Source: Lachnospiraceae bacterium (GTDB lineage: Bacteria > Bacillota > Clostridia > Lachnospirales > Lachnospiraceae). From it: a DNA stretch of 24,258 nucleotides. Location: assembly GCA_014804285.1 (NCBI GenBank), contig JAAVAA010000079.1, forward strand, positions 83,725 through 107,982, read 5' to 3'. Shown in pieces: positions 7,238 through 14,363 of this stretch (position 1 is its first letter; the number at the start of each line of letters is the position of its first letter). The notes beneath the pieces are model-generated. The model was given only the letters and a program-made list of their open reading frames with translations. It made no database searches and had not been told where the DNA came from. A program made the position numbers and the translations under genes.

Positions 7238-9832
7238 CTATGCGCTCTCGGAAAGTAGCGCCTGCCCTTCTATAAAATCCATTATTTCTTGCAATTCATT
7301 ATCCATAAATTCTATCTCATCCGAATTAATCCACGAGATCCCAAGCGTTGACCCCGATTTCATTCCATGATGATATTTGCATGTAATACGATACAATTCC
7401 TGTAATCTTACCGCATATTTTCTAATATTCGTATTACTATTCTTAGTTGCTCGTGCATATTCAGCTCCTATATGTTCCGGATCAATCTTCGGCTTATTCA
7501 CCAGTTTTACCAAACAAGCCTCTAATAAGGGACGCATAATCAATGCCTTTTTTCTTGCGTCACATATGGTTTCAAGAGCAATACTTTTGTACATTCTAGT
7601 CAACATAGAATAATTATACCCCTGAAAATCAAAATCATCAGGAATAAATTTTTTTTCGTCAATAGAACATTTGGTTTCTTTCTTTATTTTTTTAAGTAAT
7701 ACCCTTATTCCCGAAACATTATAATGTCTCTTATTAAATTTTATCCTTCCCTTTTGAGCATATATTGTATGTGTAAAAAATGTTGAGCGCATCTCAATGT
7801 ATTTGCTCACTTCATCACTGCAATTTTTCAAATCACAATACGACCGCAATGACATCAATCCCAAAACTTTATCAATAAATTCTGTTGATTCGTTTGCTTT
7901 TTCAATTAAAGACTCATAAACCTTCTCATCTGTTTTTAGATACTCATCCATCATTAATGCTCTTATATCGCCTGAATGATTTATCAACTCATATTTCTGC
8001 AACTTCAGATCTTTACTCTCATAATAATTACAAATTCTCTCAACAAAAGTTATATCATGAGACAATATAATCACCTGACAATTTGCTTTCTTCATTAATT
8101 CCACGATTATATATGCCATAATACATTTTCTGTTCAAGTCAAGACTACTTATTGGATCATCAATAACAATTGTTTGTCCATCCTCGCTTAATTCAGACAT
8201 AAAATACGCAAAAGCCAATGCCCGTGTATCTCCGTCACTAAATAAAATTTTTTCTTTTTTATTCTCATCATATTCCTCCGGCAAAAAATCCTTTAGCCTA
8301 ACATAAAATCGCTTGTCTTTCATAAATATAGAAAATTTAACATTCATCTGGCTTAAAAACCCATTAATTTTATCTGTTCTGACATTACCTGCAATGTCAT
8401 CTAATTCTTTTTTTATATTTTCTATACTCTTCTCATCTTCCAAGTATTGTTTCGCTCTCTTTATTGCTTCATCAACGTCATCCCGATTCTCATCGCTGGA
8501 TAACTGCAGAATAGCTCCCTTCTCTCTTTGCGTAGTATCATTCATTAATTTTTGCTGAAATTTCTCCAACAAATCATTCAACAAATCATCTAATGCTTTT
8601 AATCTCCTAAATACTTTATTGATTTCGTTTATTGTTTTTCTCTGTCCTGACGATAAATTATTTTTTTCAAATATATTGTTATGTTTCTCCCATAATAATT
8701 TTTCTAGTTCTGCTATATCTGTTTTCACTATTGATGTGTCCGAATCAATTATATATTGACGTTTTTCCGTCGCCGTTAAAATATTGTTGTCGGCTAAGGT
8801 TTCGATTATATTATTATACTTGGCTATTGCCTCTTCAATTTTTTCTCGATTAAGATGTGAGATTATTCTTCTTATATTTCCCCTTATCTCTTTCGCATTT
8901 TCCATTCCTTTCATCATAGTAAACCGTTCTATCTCCTTGGCAATTTTTCTTGCATAATCACTTTGCATCGGTTGTCCACAATAAGGACATTCATTAGCAC
9001 TACGTTGATTATAATATCCCGCAAGAAGCCAAGTTAAGTTGTTCTTTTTCATATAATGTTCCATATGCTTTGCAATCAACTTCGAACTTGTTCTCGGGAT
9101 TTTCCTTAATAATTTTTCCATTTCAACATAACTTAATATATCTCCGTTAGGCTTGAACTCAATAGATTTATAATTATTTAAACAATTTTCAATCATTTTA
9201 ACTTTCTCAGAGAATACCGAACTATTAGATAATTCATTTTTTATTTTTACTTGTTCTTCCTGCGAATATAATTTAATTTGTGATAGCGCACTAATCTTAG
9301 CTGTGCTTCTCTTTGACAAGGTTTTAACTGCTCCAATCCCCTTAATGTTTTTAAAAATATCAGACTTTTTTACCAAACATTCCTTGATAACAGGCATACA
9401 TTCATTTTGCATTCTGTCTTCTAAAAATTTCTGTTTCTTAACTAATTTTCTCGCCTCCTTAGATAATGTAATTTCCAGCATGCCACTCTTAAACCTTTCC
9501 GGCATCATGACATAGTCCTCAATATATCTTTCATTAAAAGTTTTTACTGCAAGATCACTATTCCATTTTCCACTTTCGTATTTGATAATACCTGTATCCG
9601 TTTTTAATTCTACATATATTCTTTTTTCTTCGGATTCTTCTCGTTTCAAGGTTGTTCTTGCATTATCCAATGAAAAATTATTATTTTGTGACATACTATA
9701 AAACATATCACTTAAAGTCGATTTTCCAGTTCCATTAAACCCAAAAATCAAACTATTTTTTTCGAGTAATATATTGCTATTCATATCTTCAAATTTTCCT
9801 AAGTTTTTTACTTTCTGTATCTCTTTTATCAT
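7238..9832 (-). CDS. RloC/PrrC-like AAA_13 ATPase, candidate anticodon nuclease
   Basis: An 864-residue protein of the AAA_13 (PF13166) class that includes RloC and PrrC, tRNA anticodon nucleases triggered by phage infection or DNA damage. From ATG 9832: Walker A GFNGTGKS (31-38), CPYC at 282-285 inside a long charged helical region (a zinc-hook pattern, as in RloC), ABC signature FSDGDTR (531-537), Walker B TIVIDDP (554-560), and H-loop LSHD (590-593). The C-terminus has RPLLE (767-771) and RITCKYHH (815-822). This gives an R-x3-E...H arrangement and an R-x5-H motif like HEPN RNases. Start: AGGAG seven bases before ATG 9832; the frame's upstream extension to 9892 lacks a site and covers the promoter. 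The gene is visibly more A+T-rich than the metNIQ genes, suggesting transfer. The ATPase class is sure; tRNA cleavage is inference. Confidence 0.75.
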   Translation of the reverse strand: MIKEIQKVKNLGKFEDMNSNILLEKNSLIFGFNGTGKSTLSDMFYSMSQNNNFSLDNARTTLKREESEEKRIYVELKTDTGIIKYESGKWNSDLAVKTFNERYIEDYVMMPERFKSGMLEITLSKEARKLVKKQKFLEDRMQNECMPVIKECLVKKSDIFKNIKGIGAVKTLSKRSTAKISALSQIKLYSQEEQVKIKNELSNSSVFSEKVKMIENCLNNYKSIEFKPNGDILSYVEMEKLLRKIPRTSSKLIAKHMEHYMKKNNLTWLLAGYYNQRSANECPYCGQPMQSDYARKIAKEIERFTMMKGMENAKEIRGNIRRIISHLNREKIEEAIAKYNNIIETLADNNILTATEKRQYIIDSDTSIVKTDIAELEKLLWEKHNNIFEKNNLSSGQRKTINEINKVFRRLKALDDLLNDLLEKFQQKLMNDTTQREKGAILQLSSDENRDDVDEAIKRAKQYLEDEKSIENIKKELDDIAGNVRTDKINGFLSQMNVKFSIFMKDKRFYVRLKDFLPEEYDENKKEKILFSDGDTRALAFAYFMSELSEDGQTIVIDDPISSLDLNRKCIMAYIIVELMKKANCQVIILSHDITFVERICNYYESKDLKLQKYELINHSGDIRALMMDEYLKTDEKVYESLIEKANESTEFIDKVLGLMSLRSYCDLKNCSDEVSKYIEMRSTFFTHTIYAQKGRIKFNKRHYNVSGIRVLLKKIKKETKCSIDEKKFIPDDFDFQGYNYSMLTRMYKSIALETICDARKKALIMRPLLEACLVKLVNKPKIDPEHIGAEYARATKNSNTNIRKYAVRLQELYRITCKYHHGMKSGSTLGISWINSDEIEFMDNELQEIMDFIEGQALLSESA

Positions 9833-9863
9833 CTTTTGCTCCTTATTATCAATTTTTACGCAT

Positions 9864-9892
9864 ATTGTAATATATATTTGCCTATCTCTCAA
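9864..9892 (-). promoter_or_regulatory. Predicted promoter of the RloC-like gene
   Basis: On the minus strand TTGAGA (9887-9892) is 17 bases from TACAAT (9864-9869), five of six matches each, 31 bases upstream of the ATG. It is back-to-back with the GNAT promoter; the two -35 boxes are 37 bases apart. Confidence 0.6.
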
Positions 9893-9929
9893 TGAACTTT
9901 AGGTAATTGGGCAACGTAAAATCCCCACC

Positions 9930-9957
9930 TTGACACTCCACAAATCAGATTTATAAT
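9930..9957 (+). promoter_or_regulatory. Consensus promoter of the GNAT gene
   Basis: A perfect TTGACA (9930-9935) and a perfect TATAAT (9952-9957) are separated by 16 bases. Transcription would start near 9964, leaving a leader of about 118 nt before the acetyltransferase ATG. Confidence 0.8.
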
Positions 9958-10005
9958 TGAAATATGCCCTACGGCAAATATGTGTACGAAAGGACTGATG
10001 TAGAT

Positions 10006-10050
10006 ATGAAAAATACCATAAATTGTGCCTGGAGGATACACAAAAAATAA
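10006..10050 (+). CDS. Possible 14-residue leader peptide upstream of GNAT
   Basis: A short ORF, MKNTINCAWRIHKK, lies wholly inside the predicted GNAT leader and ends with TAA at 10048-10050. GAAAGGA (9988-9994) is a candidate ribosome site, 11 bases away, which is a little far. Its last codons overlap the 5' arm and loop of hairpin A (10030-10057), and its stop touches the sequence that can hide the GNAT ribosome site. This arrangement is like the leader peptides of attenuated resistance genes. Translation is not shown. Confidence 0.4.
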   Translation: MKNTINCAWRIHKK

Positions 10051-10075
10051 TCCTCCAAATAATCAAATTGGAGGA
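10030..10075 (+). promoter_or_regulatory. Mutually exclusive hairpins controlling the GNAT ribosome site
   Basis: Hairpin A pairs TGGAGGAT (10030-10037) with ATCCTCCA (10050-10057). Hairpin B pairs TCCTCCAA (10051-10058) with TTGGAGGA (10068-10075). Each has 8 perfect pairs and they share the same TCCTCC strand, so they cannot coexist. Hairpin B contains the ribosome site GGAGGA of the acetyltransferase; hairpin A leaves it free. Confidence 0.55.
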
Positions 10076-10081
10076 ATTACC

Positions 10082-10522
10082 ATGAATTTTTTAACAATCA
10101 CGTCAACAGATGCCATGTGGGAAAAAGTAAGCCAATTTGCGCTAAACTGCTCTTGGAGTGCTGGAGCGCATTTATCTAAAGATATGTCCGAAAATGTCTT
10201 TACAGACTGGGAACGTGTTATCATTGCTTTAAACGGCAGCGATATTGCCGGCTACTGTACTGTTGCCAAAAAAGACTGCATTCCCAACGTTCCATACACA
10301 CCTTATATCGGGTACATGTTCGTTGACGAAAGGTATCGCGGAAATCGCCTGAGTCAAAACCTCATTTCCCATGCAATGTCCTACTTAAAAACATTAGGCT
10401 TTCAACAGGTGTTTTTGGTAAGCGACCATGAAAATCTTTACGAAAAATATGGCTTTAAAGTTATTGACAGAAAACCAGCCCCTTGGGGCGAAATCGAAAA
10501 AATTTATATGCATGACCTGTAA
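10082..10522 (+). CDS. GNAT-family N-acetyltransferase
   Basis: A 146-residue cytoplasmic GNAT enzyme that would transfer an acetyl group from acetyl-CoA to an amine. The acetyl-CoA-binding motif A region is IGYMFVDERYRGNRLSQNLI (76-95), where RYRGNR corresponds to the usual Q/R-x-x-G-x-G/A loop, followed by helix SHAMSYLKTLGF (96-107). The C-terminal strand-helix FLVSDHENLYEKYGFKVID (111-129) is classic GNAT motif B. The ATG has GGAGGA six bases upstream. A GTG at 10025 is in frame but would put the whole hairpin leader in the coding region, so it is rejected. The gene has its own consensus promoter and is divergent from the RloC-like gene. Substrate is unknown; a resistance role is only suggested by the leader design. 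Confidence 0.85.
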   Translation: MNFLTITSTDAMWEKVSQFALNCSWSAGAHLSKDMSENVFTDWERVIIALNGSDIAGYCTVAKKDCIPNVPYTPYIGYMFVDERYRGNRLSQNLISHAMSYLKTLGFQQVFLVSDHENLYEKYGFKVIDRKPAPWGEIEKIYMHDL

Positions 10523-10553
10523 TCAAGATTTAAAATCATGCAACAATAATAAT

Positions 10554-11534
10554 CTATAGCCTGATAAGCTCTCTGGCAATCGGAATTTTAGATATCACAT
10601 AACTGATGAACACGGAAACCAACGTGAGTCCCATCCAAAAGCAAACCGCAGCAATTGTTCCAGCCGGAGCAAAAAGTGCATTTAGTCCAAAAAGCAAAAT
10701 AGGATGTATGATAAAGATACCCATTGTCAGACTGCTAAAGCGGCCAACCCATATCCCGTATGATTCTTTAAGAGGAAGCCTCATCAAAAAAGTAAACAGC
10801 AGGCAATACCACACAATAGAGAAGAGATTATCATAAAAATATTCTGCGAGCCGGCTATGTATAAGATAAAGCCCTATTTTCTTTTCGTTAATATTACTGA
10901 TCAAGGTAAACAGCAGCAAAAGTATTCCGTGAGCACGAAGGGACAATTGCTGTATTTTTTGTTTTTGGGCAGCAAACAGCCCGCCTAAAAGAAAGTAAAA
11001 CACCCACGTCCACAAACGCAGCGGCTGTGGAATAAACATGCCAAGCGGATATCCCTTTATCATAGAAAGTATATCTATACAAAGGCATACTCCCATAAGC
11101 ATAAGGCACATATTCCGCTGAACGTGACTCTTTTGAAAAAATAATCGATGGAATATCGGAAGAAACAGATAAATAATAATCAGGGCACCAAAAAACCAAA
11201 AATGCCACAAATACCCCTTCTGCAGCAGACTGTCATAAGCCAGCCGGAAGGGATTTATCATTTTTTGCCGGAAAATAAGAACGGGTATGGCAATCAAAAA
11301 GTTCCACGACAGCACAACCTTAAAAATGCTGGCAATCTTATGAAAAGCATATCGATAGCCGACCTGTTCTCTGGAAAGCAGCAAATAACCATTCACCATA
11401 AAAAAGAGCGGAACACCACAATCACAGAGGTAATAAATCGTATAATTATTCATGCTTACCGCATGGAGTCCGACTACACCAATACATGCCACCGATTTGA
11501 TTAAATCAAGATTAGCATTTCTCTCGTTTGCCAT
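10554..11534 (-). CDS. Acyltransferase family 3 membrane protein
   Basis: A 326-residue integral membrane O-acyltransferase of the Acyl_transf_3 (PF01757) family, enzymes that modify cell-surface glycans or peptidoglycan. The N-terminal helix has the family arrangement NLDLIKSVACIGVVGLH with conserved His24, followed by PLFFMVNGYLLLS (about 37-49). About ten hydrophobic segments follow and there is no extracytoplasmic SGNH domain. GAGG lies about six bases before ATG 11534. It stands alone, convergent with the GNAT gene (31 bases between the ends), with no clear terminator between them. Upstream direct repeats (11595-11627) may control it. The acceptor molecule cannot be told from the sequence. 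Confidence 0.8.
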   Translation of the reverse strand: MANERNANLDLIKSVACIGVVGLHAVSMNNYTIYYLCDCGVPLFFMVNGYLLLSREQVGYRYAFHKIASIFKVVLSWNFLIAIPVLIFRQKMINPFRLAYDSLLQKGYLWHFWFFGALIIIYLFLPIFHRLFFQKSHVQRNMCLMLMGVCLCIDILSMIKGYPLGMFIPQPLRLWTWVFYFLLGGLFAAQKQKIQQLSLRAHGILLLLFTLISNINEKKIGLYLIHSRLAEYFYDNLFSIVWYCLLFTFLMRLPLKESYGIWVGRFSSLTMGIFIIHPILLFGLNALFAPAGTIAAVCFWMGLTLVSVFISYVISKIPIARELIRL

Positions 11535-11592
11535 AATGCCCTCTTCAGTTTAATAATAAATTAAGGAATTCTTAATCTTTCTTAATAACTGC

Positions 11593-11622
11593 ATTTTACA
11601 ACAAGATTCTATTTCTTTGCAA
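11593..11622 (-). promoter_or_regulatory. Weak promoter candidate for the acyltransferase gene
   Basis: On the minus strand TTGCAA (11617-11622) is 18 bases from TAAAAT (11593-11598). It overlaps the direct repeats at 11595-11627, so one of the two readings may be coincidental. Confidence 0.35.
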
Positions 11623-11627
11623 CAAGA
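11595..11627. repeat. 12-bp direct repeats with 21-bp period
   Basis: TTTACAACAAGA (11595-11606) and TTTGCAACAAGA (11616-11627) differ at one base and start 21 bp apart, two helical turns. They lie 60-95 bases upstream of the acyltransferase ATG. The layout is that of operators for response regulators that bind paired direct repeats. Confidence 0.5.
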
Positions 11628-11651
11628 ATTGCTTAAGATTATACAATTAAC

Positions 11652-11687
11652 TAAAAACAGCCTCCCCCGGAAAGTTCCGGAAGAGGC
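11652..11687 (-). terminator. Intrinsic terminator of the metNIQ operon
   Basis: On the minus strand GCCTC...CCGG pairs with CCGG...GAGGC (outer arms 11683-11687 and 11660-11664) and is followed by TGTTTTT. It lies about 33 bases after the metQ stop. Confidence 0.8.
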
Positions 11688-11719
11688 CATTGCTCATTCA
11701 CTATTCATTTATCTGCTGA

Positions 11720-12637
11720 TTATTTAGCAGGAATAACTGCACCGTTAAACTGCTCTGCAATAAAGTTCTTGATATCGTCAGACTGCAGTACCTTTACCAG
11801 AGTCTTGATTGCTTCGTTATCCTTGTTTGCTTCTGTCACTGTGATGATATTGGCATATTCAGAATCCTCGCCTTCTCTCATCAGATAAGAAGTAGTGTCG
11901 ATATCAGCCTCCAATGCTCTGTTTACATTTACAAAGTAAGCATCAAAATCCGCTGCGGAAGGAATGATATTTGCCTGATCCATTTCAACGATCTCGATAG
12001 GAATCAAATATTCCTCAATCTCATTTACGGAAGCGCTTATCGCGGTCATATCCGGATTCAATTTGATGAAACCTTCTCCTTCCAGTACCTTCAAAGCTCT
12101 GTACTCATTGGAAGAATCGTTAGGGATAGCAATTACCGCATTCTCCGGAAGCTCGTCCTTCGTTTCATATTTGTCTGAGAAGCAAGCATAAGGCTCAACA
12201 TGAATTCCGCCCATGCTATACAGGGTAGCGCCCATTTCCTCCTCAATGCTTTCCATAGCAGGCACATGCATGAAGTAAGCAAAATCAACCTCTCCATCAA
12301 TCAGCATGTCGTTCCATGTAGCATCCCATGTGGTGGATACGATATCCAATTCGATTCCTTCTGCTGCCAAAGCTTCTTTTGCAGCACCCAGGATCTCACT
12401 GTGAGGGGTAAGGTCACATACACATTTTAAAACAACCGTTTCTGCTGAAGCATCACCGGATTCCGCCTCCTGCGCATCGTCCGCTTCCTGCGCATCATCT
12501 GTTGCAGCATCTACCGTATCTTCTGTAGAATCCTCTACAGCCGGTGCTTCCTGTGTGTTGCCGCCATTTCCACATCCCGCCATAAGAGCAGATGCTGTCA
12601 ATGCAGCCGCCATAATAATTGCAAGTTTCTTTTTCAT
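11720..12637 (-). CDS. metQ: MetQ-type methionine-binding lipoprotein
   Basis: Substrate-binding lipoprotein of the MetNIQ methionine ABC importer (NlpA/MetQ family), anchored outside the membrane. It has a signal peptide KKKLAIIMAAALTASALMAG with lipobox LMAGC, making Cys22 the lipidated residue. Next comes an acidic, low-complexity tether (about 28-65, with DDAQEA repeated). The MetQ domain follows from about residue 67, with the typical opening on ligand-binding strands (TPHSEIL near 77-83) and FAYFMHVPAME near 118-128. GAGGAGG precedes the ATG. It is the last gene of the operon, 75 bases after metI, with a hairpin in the gap. Methionine is the likely ligand, judged by the gene cluster; related lipoproteins can bind other amino acids. 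Confidence 0.9.
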   Translation of the reverse strand: MKKKLAIIMAAALTASALMAGCGNGGNTQEAPAVEDSTEDTVDAATDDAQEADDAQEAESGDASAETVVLKCVCDLTPHSEILGAAKEALAAEGIELDIVSTTWDATWNDMLIDGEVDFAYFMHVPAMESIEEEMGATLYSMGGIHVEPYACFSDKYETKDELPENAVIAIPNDSSNEYRALKVLEGEGFIKLNPDMTAISASVNEIEEYLIPIEIVEMDQANIIPSAADFDAYFVNVNRALEADIDTTSYLMREGEDSEYANIITVTEANKDNEAIKTLVKVLQSDDIKNFIAEQFNGAVIPAK

Positions 12638-12664
12638 AATTTTTCCTCCTCGAAACTAATATAT

Positions 12665-12684
12665 AAAAACAGCTCTTGCTGTTT
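12665..12684 (-). terminator. Intercistronic hairpin between metI and metQ
   Basis: On the minus strand AAACAGC and GCTGTTT (12678-12684 and 12667-12673) form a perfect 7-bp stem with a 4-base loop, followed directly by TTTATAT. It looks like a weak terminator or an mRNA-end stabiliser inside the operon. Confidence 0.5.
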
Positions 12685-12712
12685 CCATCGCAATTTTAGC
12701 ACATCTCATATT

Positions 12713-13423
12713 TTAAATCAAATGTCTTCTTTTCAAAATAATCTTAGAAATCGTATCCCCTAATATCTGCACCGTCTGGACGATCACGATAAGCACGATA
12801 ATCGTTGCGAATAGCAGATCATGCTCAAATCTCGTGTAGCCATAGGTAACTGCAATATAACCGATTCCCCCAGCGCCAAAGCTTCCTGCTAAGGCGGTCA
12901 TGGAAATAATGATCACCACCGCATTGGTAAAGGCACGGACTAAAGAGGGCATGGTTTCCGGCACCATGATTTTAAATAAAATTCGCATATTCCCGCTTCC
13001 CATAGCCTTAGCCGCTTCAATCTTCCCTTTATCCAACTCCAGCAGACTGCTTTCCACAAGCCTTGCAAAAAGCGGCACACAGCTTGCCACCAGCGAGATA
13101 ATACAAGCATTAGAGCCATAGGATTTTCCCACCAGCGCCCTTGCCACCGGAAGCATCACAATGATAATGATCACCTGAGGCAACGAACGAAAGCAGTTGA
13201 TAACAGCACTTAAAATCGTATGTACGGTCTTGCAGGGAACCAGCCCTTCTTTACTCGTCATCACCAGTACCAGCCCCAATATCACACCAAACACAAGAAC
13301 AAACACAGAAGATACAGCGACCATATACATTGTTTCACCGATTGCCGGCAGCACCCGCTCCCACACTTCCATGGTAAAAGCATTCTTAAACACTTCCCAA
13401 AAAGAATATTTGTATAAACTCAT
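12713..13423 (-). CDS. metI: MetI-type methionine ABC transporter permease
   Basis: A 236-residue inner-membrane permease of the MetNIQ importer, BPD_transp_1 type, with about five membrane helices. The cytoplasmic EAA loop that contacts the ATPase is visible as EAAKAMGSGNMRILFKIMVPE (around 134-154). A following helix reads FGAGGIGYIAVTYGYTRFE, typical of MetI. The ATG at 13423 has AGGAGG seven bases upstream and overlaps the metN stop by four bases (ATGA), so the two are translationally coupled. The in-frame TTG at 13441 is not needed. Confidence 0.92.
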   Translation of the reverse strand: MSLYKYSFWEVFKNAFTMEVWERVLPAIGETMYMVAVSSVFVLVFGVILGLVLVMTSKEGLVPCKTVHTILSAVINCFRSLPQVIIIIVMLPVARALVGKSYGSNACIISLVASCVPLFARLVESSLLELDKGKIEAAKAMGSGNMRILFKIMVPETMPSLVRAFTNAVVIIISMTALAGSFGAGGIGYIAVTYGYTRFEHDLLFATIIVLIVIVQTVQILGDTISKIILKRRHLI

Positions 13424-14205
13424 TTTGCTTCCTCCTGCCAATAATCACTCCTAAATTTGTTGTAAACACCGATAAAGTTTTTGGCAGTCTCGCACTGCGG
13501 ATGCTGGAAAATATCTTTTACCAGTCCCTGCTCCAACAGCTTACCATTTTCCATAACCGCCATTCTGTGACAGGTATATTTAATGACCTCCAATTCGTGG
13601 GTGATCAGAATGATCGTCAATCCCAGCTTCTGATTAATCTCCTTGAGAAGATCCAGCACGGAAAGAGTCGTCTGGGGATCCAGCGCACTTGTCGCTTCAT
13701 CAGATAAGAGCACATCCGGATGGTTCGCCAGTGCTCTGGCTATTCCCACTCTCTGTTTCTGCCCGCCGGAAAGCTCCCCCGGATAGGCATCCCTCTTTTC
13801 AGCCAATCCCACAAGCGCCAACATCTCATCTACCCTCGCACTTACTTCCTTTGACGGTGTTCCTGCCATCTTGAGCGGATAAGCAATATTCTGGTACACA
13901 GTCATGGAATCAAATAAATTAAACTGCTGAAAAATCATGCCAATCTTCCTTCTCTGCCTGTTTAATTCTGCTTTCCCAAGGGCGGTGATCTCCTTATCTC
14001 CAATCCTGACGCTTCCGCTGTCAGGCTCCTCCAGCCGGTTAATACATCTGACCAGTGTAGATTTCCCTGCTCCGCTGAAACCGACAATGCCGTAGATGTC
14101 GCCCTTCCCCACAGAAAGGTCAATGCCCTTTAACACCTCAATATCCTGTTTCTTGGTGTGAAAGGTTTTGTAAAGTTGTTTTACTTCAATAAATTTTTCG
14201 TCCAT
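13420..14205 (-). CDS. metN: MetN-type methionine ABC transporter ATPase, lacking the NIL domain
   Basis: ATPase of the MetNIQ importer. From ATG 14205 (261 residues): Walker A GFSGAGKST (42-50), Q-loop FQQFNLFDSMTVYQNIAYPLKMAG (92-115, a MetN-like stretch), signature LSGGQ (145-149), Walker B VLLSDEATSALD (165-176), and H-loop His203. Most MetN proteins are about 340 residues, with a C-terminal NIL/ACT-like domain that binds methionine and shuts transport off. This one stops about 50 residues after the H-loop, so it lacks that domain. An in-frame ATG at 14253 also has a fair site (AGGA), so the N-terminus could be 16 residues longer. AAGGA seven bases upstream supports 14205. First gene of the operon. 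Confidence 0.9.
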   Translation of the reverse strand: MDEKFIEVKQLYKTFHTKKQDIEVLKGIDLSVGKGDIYGIVGFSGAGKSTLVRCINRLEEPDSGSVRIGDKEITALGKAELNRQRRKIGMIFQQFNLFDSMTVYQNIAYPLKMAGTPSKEVSARVDEMLALVGLAEKRDAYPGELSGGQKQRVGIARALANHPDVLLSDEATSALDPQTTLSVLDLLKEINQKLGLTIILITHELEVIKYTCHRMAVMENGKLLEQGLVKDIFQHPQCETAKNFIGVYNKFRSDYWQEEAK

Positions 14206-14272
14206 GTGAATTCCTTTCAGGCGATTCGCTTTAGCCGTCCCCGTTTCTGACATATTTTATCCTGCAAACAGC

Positions 14273-14316
14273 AAATCAGCAGCCAGTATGATACGTTTTA
14301 CCTTTGCTGCTGATTT
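14273..14316. promoter_or_regulatory. Perfect 11-bp inverted repeat at the metN transcription start
   Basis: AAATCAGCAGC (14273-14283) and GCTGCTGATTT (14306-14316) are perfect inverted copies with 22 bases between. On the minus strand the first copy begins right after the -10 box, so the dyad spans the transcription start and 5' UTR. It could be an operator or an mRNA hairpin. No SAM riboswitch or T-box fits in this short leader. Confidence 0.55.
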
Positions 14317-14345
14317 ATTATACTAAAAAGAATATTGATTTTCAA
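14317..14345 (-). promoter_or_regulatory. Predicted metNIQ promoter
   Basis: On the minus strand TTGAAA (14340-14345) is 17 bases from a perfect TATAAT (14317-14322). It sits between the hsdR stop and metN. A small ATTGA-AAA-TCAAT hairpin followed by TTCTTTTT overlaps it and might also end hsdR transcripts. Confidence 0.75.
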
Positions 14346-14363
14346 TAAATATGTCTTTCTCCT

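Noticed and set aside
10025..10081. In-frame GTG extending the GNAT protein by 19 residues
   Set aside because: It would place the hairpin leader in coding sequence, give a low-complexity N-terminus, and ignore GGAGGA six bases before ATG 10082.
14206..14345. SAM riboswitch or T-box before metN
   Set aside because: The leader from the predicted promoter is only about 105 bases to metN and shows a simple dyad, without the multi-helix core of either element.
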